Source: Jonquetella anthropi DSM 22815 (GTDB lineage Bacteria; Synergistota; Synergistia; Synergistales; Dethiosulfovibrionaceae). Taken from it: a stretch of 64,000 bases of DNA. A program made the position numbers and the translations under genes. Location of the stretch: assembly GCF_000237805.1 (NCBI RefSeq), contig NZ_CM001376.1, forward strand, positions 124,001 through 188,000, in the 5' to 3' direction. The stretch's first letter is position 1, and every line of letters starts with the position of its first letter. The notes under the pieces were generated by a model. It was not told the origin of the DNA, searched no databases, and saw nothing but the letters and a program-made list of their open reading frames with translations. Shown in pieces: positions 61,227-64,000 of this stretch.

Positions 61227-61256
61227 GTCCATATTTTGTGAAAGGGGTAGAGCACG

Positions 61257-62534
61257 ATGAAAAAGAAAAGTTCTCTGACGGCCCGCGTGATGGTTGGGCT
61301 CGTTGCGGGCATTTTGATTGGTCTGGCTGTGAACCGTATGGATCCCGGCTTTCTGCGGGATCAGCTGTTGGTCGGCGGCCTGTTCAATTTTATGGGGCAA
61401 ATTTTCCTGCGGCTGATTATGATGTTGGTTCCGCCGCTGGTCGCTGTGAGCATTGCGAACGGCGTCGCGGGAATGAACGATATCGGCAAGCTGGGGCGGG
61501 TCGGCGCCAGAACGCTCGTCTACTACGCCCTGACGACTTTGGTGAGCTGTATGATCGGTCTGGCCTTAGGGCTCTTCTTTAAGCCCGGCGCGGGGCTTGA
61601 TTTGGCGTCTCTGCAGGCGTCGGCGCCTCAGGTGGCGGCGAATACTTCGGCGGCTCGGAACGTGTGGGACACGCTGCTGCAGCTGGTGCCCACGAATCCG
61701 TTCAACGCGCTGTCGACGGGCAATATGCTTCAGATCATCGTCTTCTCGCTGTTTATCGGCGTCGGCATCGCCGTTTTGGGAGAGAAAACGCGCCGGCTGG
61801 CCGGGGCTTTGAACGAGCTGAACGACGTGCTGATGCACCTGATCGGGGTCGTGATGGAACTGGCGCCGTACGGCGTTTTCGGTTTCATGGCCCGTACGAT
61901 GGGCAGTCTGGGCTTTAATGCTTTGCTGCCGTTGGCCCGCTATGTGGGAGTGTTCTACTTGGGGTTGGCTCTGTGGGGAGTTTTCGTCGCCGGCGGGCTG
62001 TTGGCGAGCCATGGGCTGAGCCCATTCACGTATCTCCGAAAGTTCGGCAAGGTGATGGCTCTGTCGTTCTCGACGGCGTCAAGTAACGCCACCTTGCCGC
62101 TGAACATGGCTGTGACGACCGAACAGCTTGGCGCGTCGGGCCGGATTGCCGCGTTCACTCTGCCGTTGGGGGCGACGGTGAACATGAACGGCACGGCGCT
62201 GATGCAGGGCGTGGCGGCGCTGTTTGTCGCTCAGATTTACGGCGTGACGCTTCTGCCGTCTCAGCTGTTTTTTGTGGTGCTGACGGCCACGCTGTCGGCA
62301 GTCGGAACGGCCGGTGTCCCCGGTGCCGGAACCGTGATGCTCAGCATGGTTCTGGCAAGCGTCGGCTTGCCGCTTGAGGGCGTTGGGCTCGTCTTTGCCG
62401 TTGACCGCATTATCGACATGGGACGCACGACGGCCAACATTACCGGCGACAGCATCTGCACGCTGCTGATCTGCAAGGCGGAAGGCGAGTTCAACAAGGA
62501 AGTGTTCCTGAGCGCTGAAAAGCCGCTGGAGTAA
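61257..62534 (+). CDS. Dicarboxylate/amino acid:cation symporter (DAACS family)
   Basis: This 425-residue protein has about 8 helices plus two re-entrant loops. The serine-rich hairpin SFSTASSNATLPLNM, the NMNGTALMQGVAALF motif (Na+ and substrate sites) and DRIIDMGRTTANITGD are characteristic of GltP/DctA-type transporters. It imports dicarboxylates or acidic or neutral amino acids with Na+ or H+. A GAAAGGGG ribosome site precedes the ATG. Confidence 0.9.
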   Translation: MKKKSSLTARVMVGLVAGILIGLAVNRMDPGFLRDQLLVGGLFNFMGQIFLRLIMMLVPPLVAVSIANGVAGMNDIGKLGRVGARTLVYYALTTLVSCMIGLALGLFFKPGAGLDLASLQASAPQVAANTSAARNVWDTLLQLVPTNPFNALSTGNMLQIIVFSLFIGVGIAVLGEKTRRLAGALNELNDVLMHLIGVVMELAPYGVFGFMARTMGSLGFNALLPLARYVGVFYLGLALWGVFVAGGLLASHGLSPFTYLRKFGKVMALSFSTASSNATLPLNMAVTTEQLGASGRIAAFTLPLGATVNMNGTALMQGVAALFVAQIYGVTLLPSQLFFVVLTATLSAVGTAGVPGAGTVMLSMVLASVGLPLEGVGLVFAVDRIIDMGRTTANITGDSICTLLICKAEGEFNKEVFLSAEKPLE

Positions 62535-62647
62535 CTTTTCGGCGGAAGAAATTTGTTCGGTACGGGCGCGTACGGTGAGGGCGGCATCTGTTTGAGGGAA
62601 CAGTTGTCCTTGAGCGGGAGGGTAGTGTCAAAGACGGAGGTTCTCTC

Positions 62648-64000
62648 ATGCGGTTGAAGTTATCCTTTCTGTCTGCCGTCGCGTTGGCGATGGCTGCGTC
62701 GCCGTCGTTTGCCGGCGGGGCTGTGGAGACGCGGGACGACGATGTCATTGCGGTGACGGATAGCGGGGCCCCGGCTGTCATGGCTGTTGGGTCGGAAATT
62801 CACCTGCCGAATCTGAAAAAAGTGACTACGTCGGGCGAGTCGAGCACCGCGCTGATGGCGTTGCGTGGCGGAAGCATCGTCACCGCCGGGCCGAAGGTCG
62901 AGACGACAGGGCCGGCGTCCTTTGCGGTGAACGCTGCCGGCGGGGAGATTACGTTCACCGACCGCGCGGAAGTTCACACGTCCGGCTTCCTCGGCATGGG
63001 CGTGTGGGCGATGAACGGCGGCGGGATTTCGTTTCAGAAGGGCGTTTCCGTGACGACCGAGGCGGAACTTGGCGGCGGCGTCGCGGCCCGGGGTGGTTCC
63101 ATTGAGGTGGAAGGCCCGTTTTCTGTGCTGACGAAAGGCCCGGCGGCGATGGCGATTCATGCGGCGCAGGGCGGCTCGGTAAGCGTTTCGGGTCCGGCGG
63201 ACGTGACGGTCGAGTCGGAGTACAGCACGGCAGTCGACGCGTTCAGCGGTTCGATCACGCTGGATCGCGTGACGCGGCTGAACGGAAACGTCCGTTGCGA
63301 GACGTCTGCTGATATGACCGACTCGCCGGGCCGAGTGAACTTGACGTTTGCTCCCGGCAGTCGGTGGGAGGGCGGCGCGTTGGTCTGCGACCGACTGATC
63401 GACCCGGACGGCGACGGCAAGCCGACCGATATTCCCGACACGGTCAGCCAGCTGAACGTCACCTTGGCCGGGACGTGGCGGCCCAAGGACGTCCAGATTT
63501 ATGACTACAATCATGACACGGGGGAGTACGACCCGATCGGTTCGCCTTACGGCAGCCGGGTCTCCACGCTGGCGCTTCGCGGGGGAACGGTCGACCTGAC
63601 GGGAGAGAGCGGGCGTACCGTCACGGCCCAGCGGCTTGAGGGGAACGGCAAGTTCCTGATGGCTGCTGACCTGCAGGCCGGGACTTCCTCGCAGATTATC
63701 GTTACTCAGGCGGCCAGCGGCCGCTTTGCGTTGGACGTGACCGACAAGAGCCGCGCGGCGACGTACAAGCCCACGGCTCTGGTGACCGGGGTGCAGAGCC
63801 GCTCTTTTGTGCTGGACGCCTTTCACGGCAGGCGGTCGATGTATCAGGACGACCTCGTTTTCGGGTCGGAACTGGGCCTGCCGGAGGGAATGTATCTGGT
63901 TCGCCGCGACGGATTAAACGGCAATCCCCCGCGCCGTCTCTATGAGGGACTTGAAGAGACTGCGGCCGGGCTGGCGTCGGGCCTGTGGCTTGACGATCCT
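62648..64000 (+). CDS. Autotransporter passenger protein, N-terminal part (runs off window)
   Basis: From the ATG at 62,648 (GGAGG site) the frame stays open for 451 codons to the window end. A signal peptide (MRLKLSFLSAVALAMAASPSFA) is followed by repetitive beta-helix-like strands rich in Gly, Thr, Val and Ser (GGSIVTAGPKVETTGPASFA, AAGGEITFTDRAEVHTSG). The stretch EGNGKFLMAADLQAGTSSQI resembles the pertactin-like region that precedes the beta-barrel in type V autotransporters. The barrel itself is outside the window. Confidence 0.78.
   Translation, partial: MRLKLSFLSAVALAMAASPSFAGGAVETRDDDVIAVTDSGAPAVMAVGSEIHLPNLKKVTTSGESSTALMALRGGSIVTAGPKVETTGPASFAVNAAGGEITFTDRAEVHTSGFLGMGVWAMNGGGISFQKGVSVTTEAELGGGVAARGGSIEVEGPFSVLTKGPAAMAIHAAQGGSVSVSGPADVTVESEYSTAVDAFSGSITLDRVTRLNGNVRCETSADMTDSPGRVNLTFAPGSRWEGGALVCDRLIDPDGDGKPTDIPDTVSQLNVTLAGTWRPKDVQIYDYNHDTGEYDPIGSPYGSRVSTLALRGGTVDLTGESGRTVTAQRLEGNGKFLMAADLQAGTSSQIIVTQAASGRFALDVTDKSRAATYKPTALVTGVQSRSFVLDAFHGRRSMYQDDLVFGSELGLPEGMYLVRRDGLNGNPPRRLYEGLEETAAGLASGLWLDDP

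Overview
The window is chromosomal DNA of an anaerobic, Gram-negative-type bacterium with high GC in its core genes. The best overall fit is the phylum Synergistota (for example the Jonquetella, Pyramidobacter or Dethiosulfovibrio group). This rests on a nine-gene V-type ATPase operon, a four-subunit 2-oxoacid:ferredoxin oxidoreductase, LPS-export genes (lptA, lptB), ferritin, a DAACS-type symporter and an autotransporter, together with a selenocysteine tRNA. The assignment is inferred from gene content only.

Positions 1-34,050 are mostly ordinary core genome. They hold: the end of fmt; a P-loop ATPase followed by vor/kor DCAB-type subunits; a Nudix hydrolase; a tightly overlapping lptA-lptB-murJ-(secreted protein)-(zinc ribbon)-tsaD run; tRNA-Sec; a leftward block (J-domain protein, purine nucleoside phosphorylase, Xer-like recombinase, YbaK-type deacylase); two mgtE paralogues; a TolC-like protein with a thiamine-binding-family protein; a Thr-Tyr-Thr tRNA cluster; a sirtuin; an NCS2 permease; ferritin; a DnaQ-like exonuclease; tRNA-Gly; the V-ATPase operon (G/H-I-K-E-C-F-A-B-D) with Na+-type c-ring residues; and a wbpA/wbpB-like nucleotide-sugar pair.

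Positions 34,050-60,440 form a defence and mobile-element island. A degenerate CRISPR-repeat-like unit in reverse orientation lies at 34,486. A Na+-dependent transporter follows, then a complete type I-E operon (cas3-cse1-cse2-cas7-cas5-cas6-cas1-cas2). The array after it has 31 near-identical 29-bp repeats on a strict 61-bp period plus a degenerate terminal repeat. The array abuts a decaying plasmid or phage-like segment: a 5'-truncated 1662-residue polyvalent protein with two nuclease-like cassettes separated by a perfect 65-bp repeat, a truncated TrfA-like replication gene, a small unknown gene, a PBECR4/KfrB-like gene, an 83-bp tandem repeat, and the stump of a serine resolvase. The PBECR4/KfrB-like gene appears to be split by an AT-rich, Firmicutes-looking element (about 53,748-59,042) with imperfect terminal inverted repeats. 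That element carries two XRE-type regulators, a mobC stump with oriT-like hairpins, and an AAA ATPase plus subtilisin-like protease pair resembling the IetAS anti-phage/anti-plasmid system.

The island ends abruptly at about 60,440 inside a sugar ABC-permease gene that has lost its N-terminus. Beyond it are a dicarboxylate/amino-acid:cation symporter and the first 451 codons of an autotransporter that runs off the window. The strongest unexplained signals are the split gene around the IetAS element, the cassette-like direct repeats in the polyvalent protein, and several features of the CRISPR array: nearly absent leader, block-duplicated spacers, hairpin-forming spacers, and a C/T-variable last repeat base.
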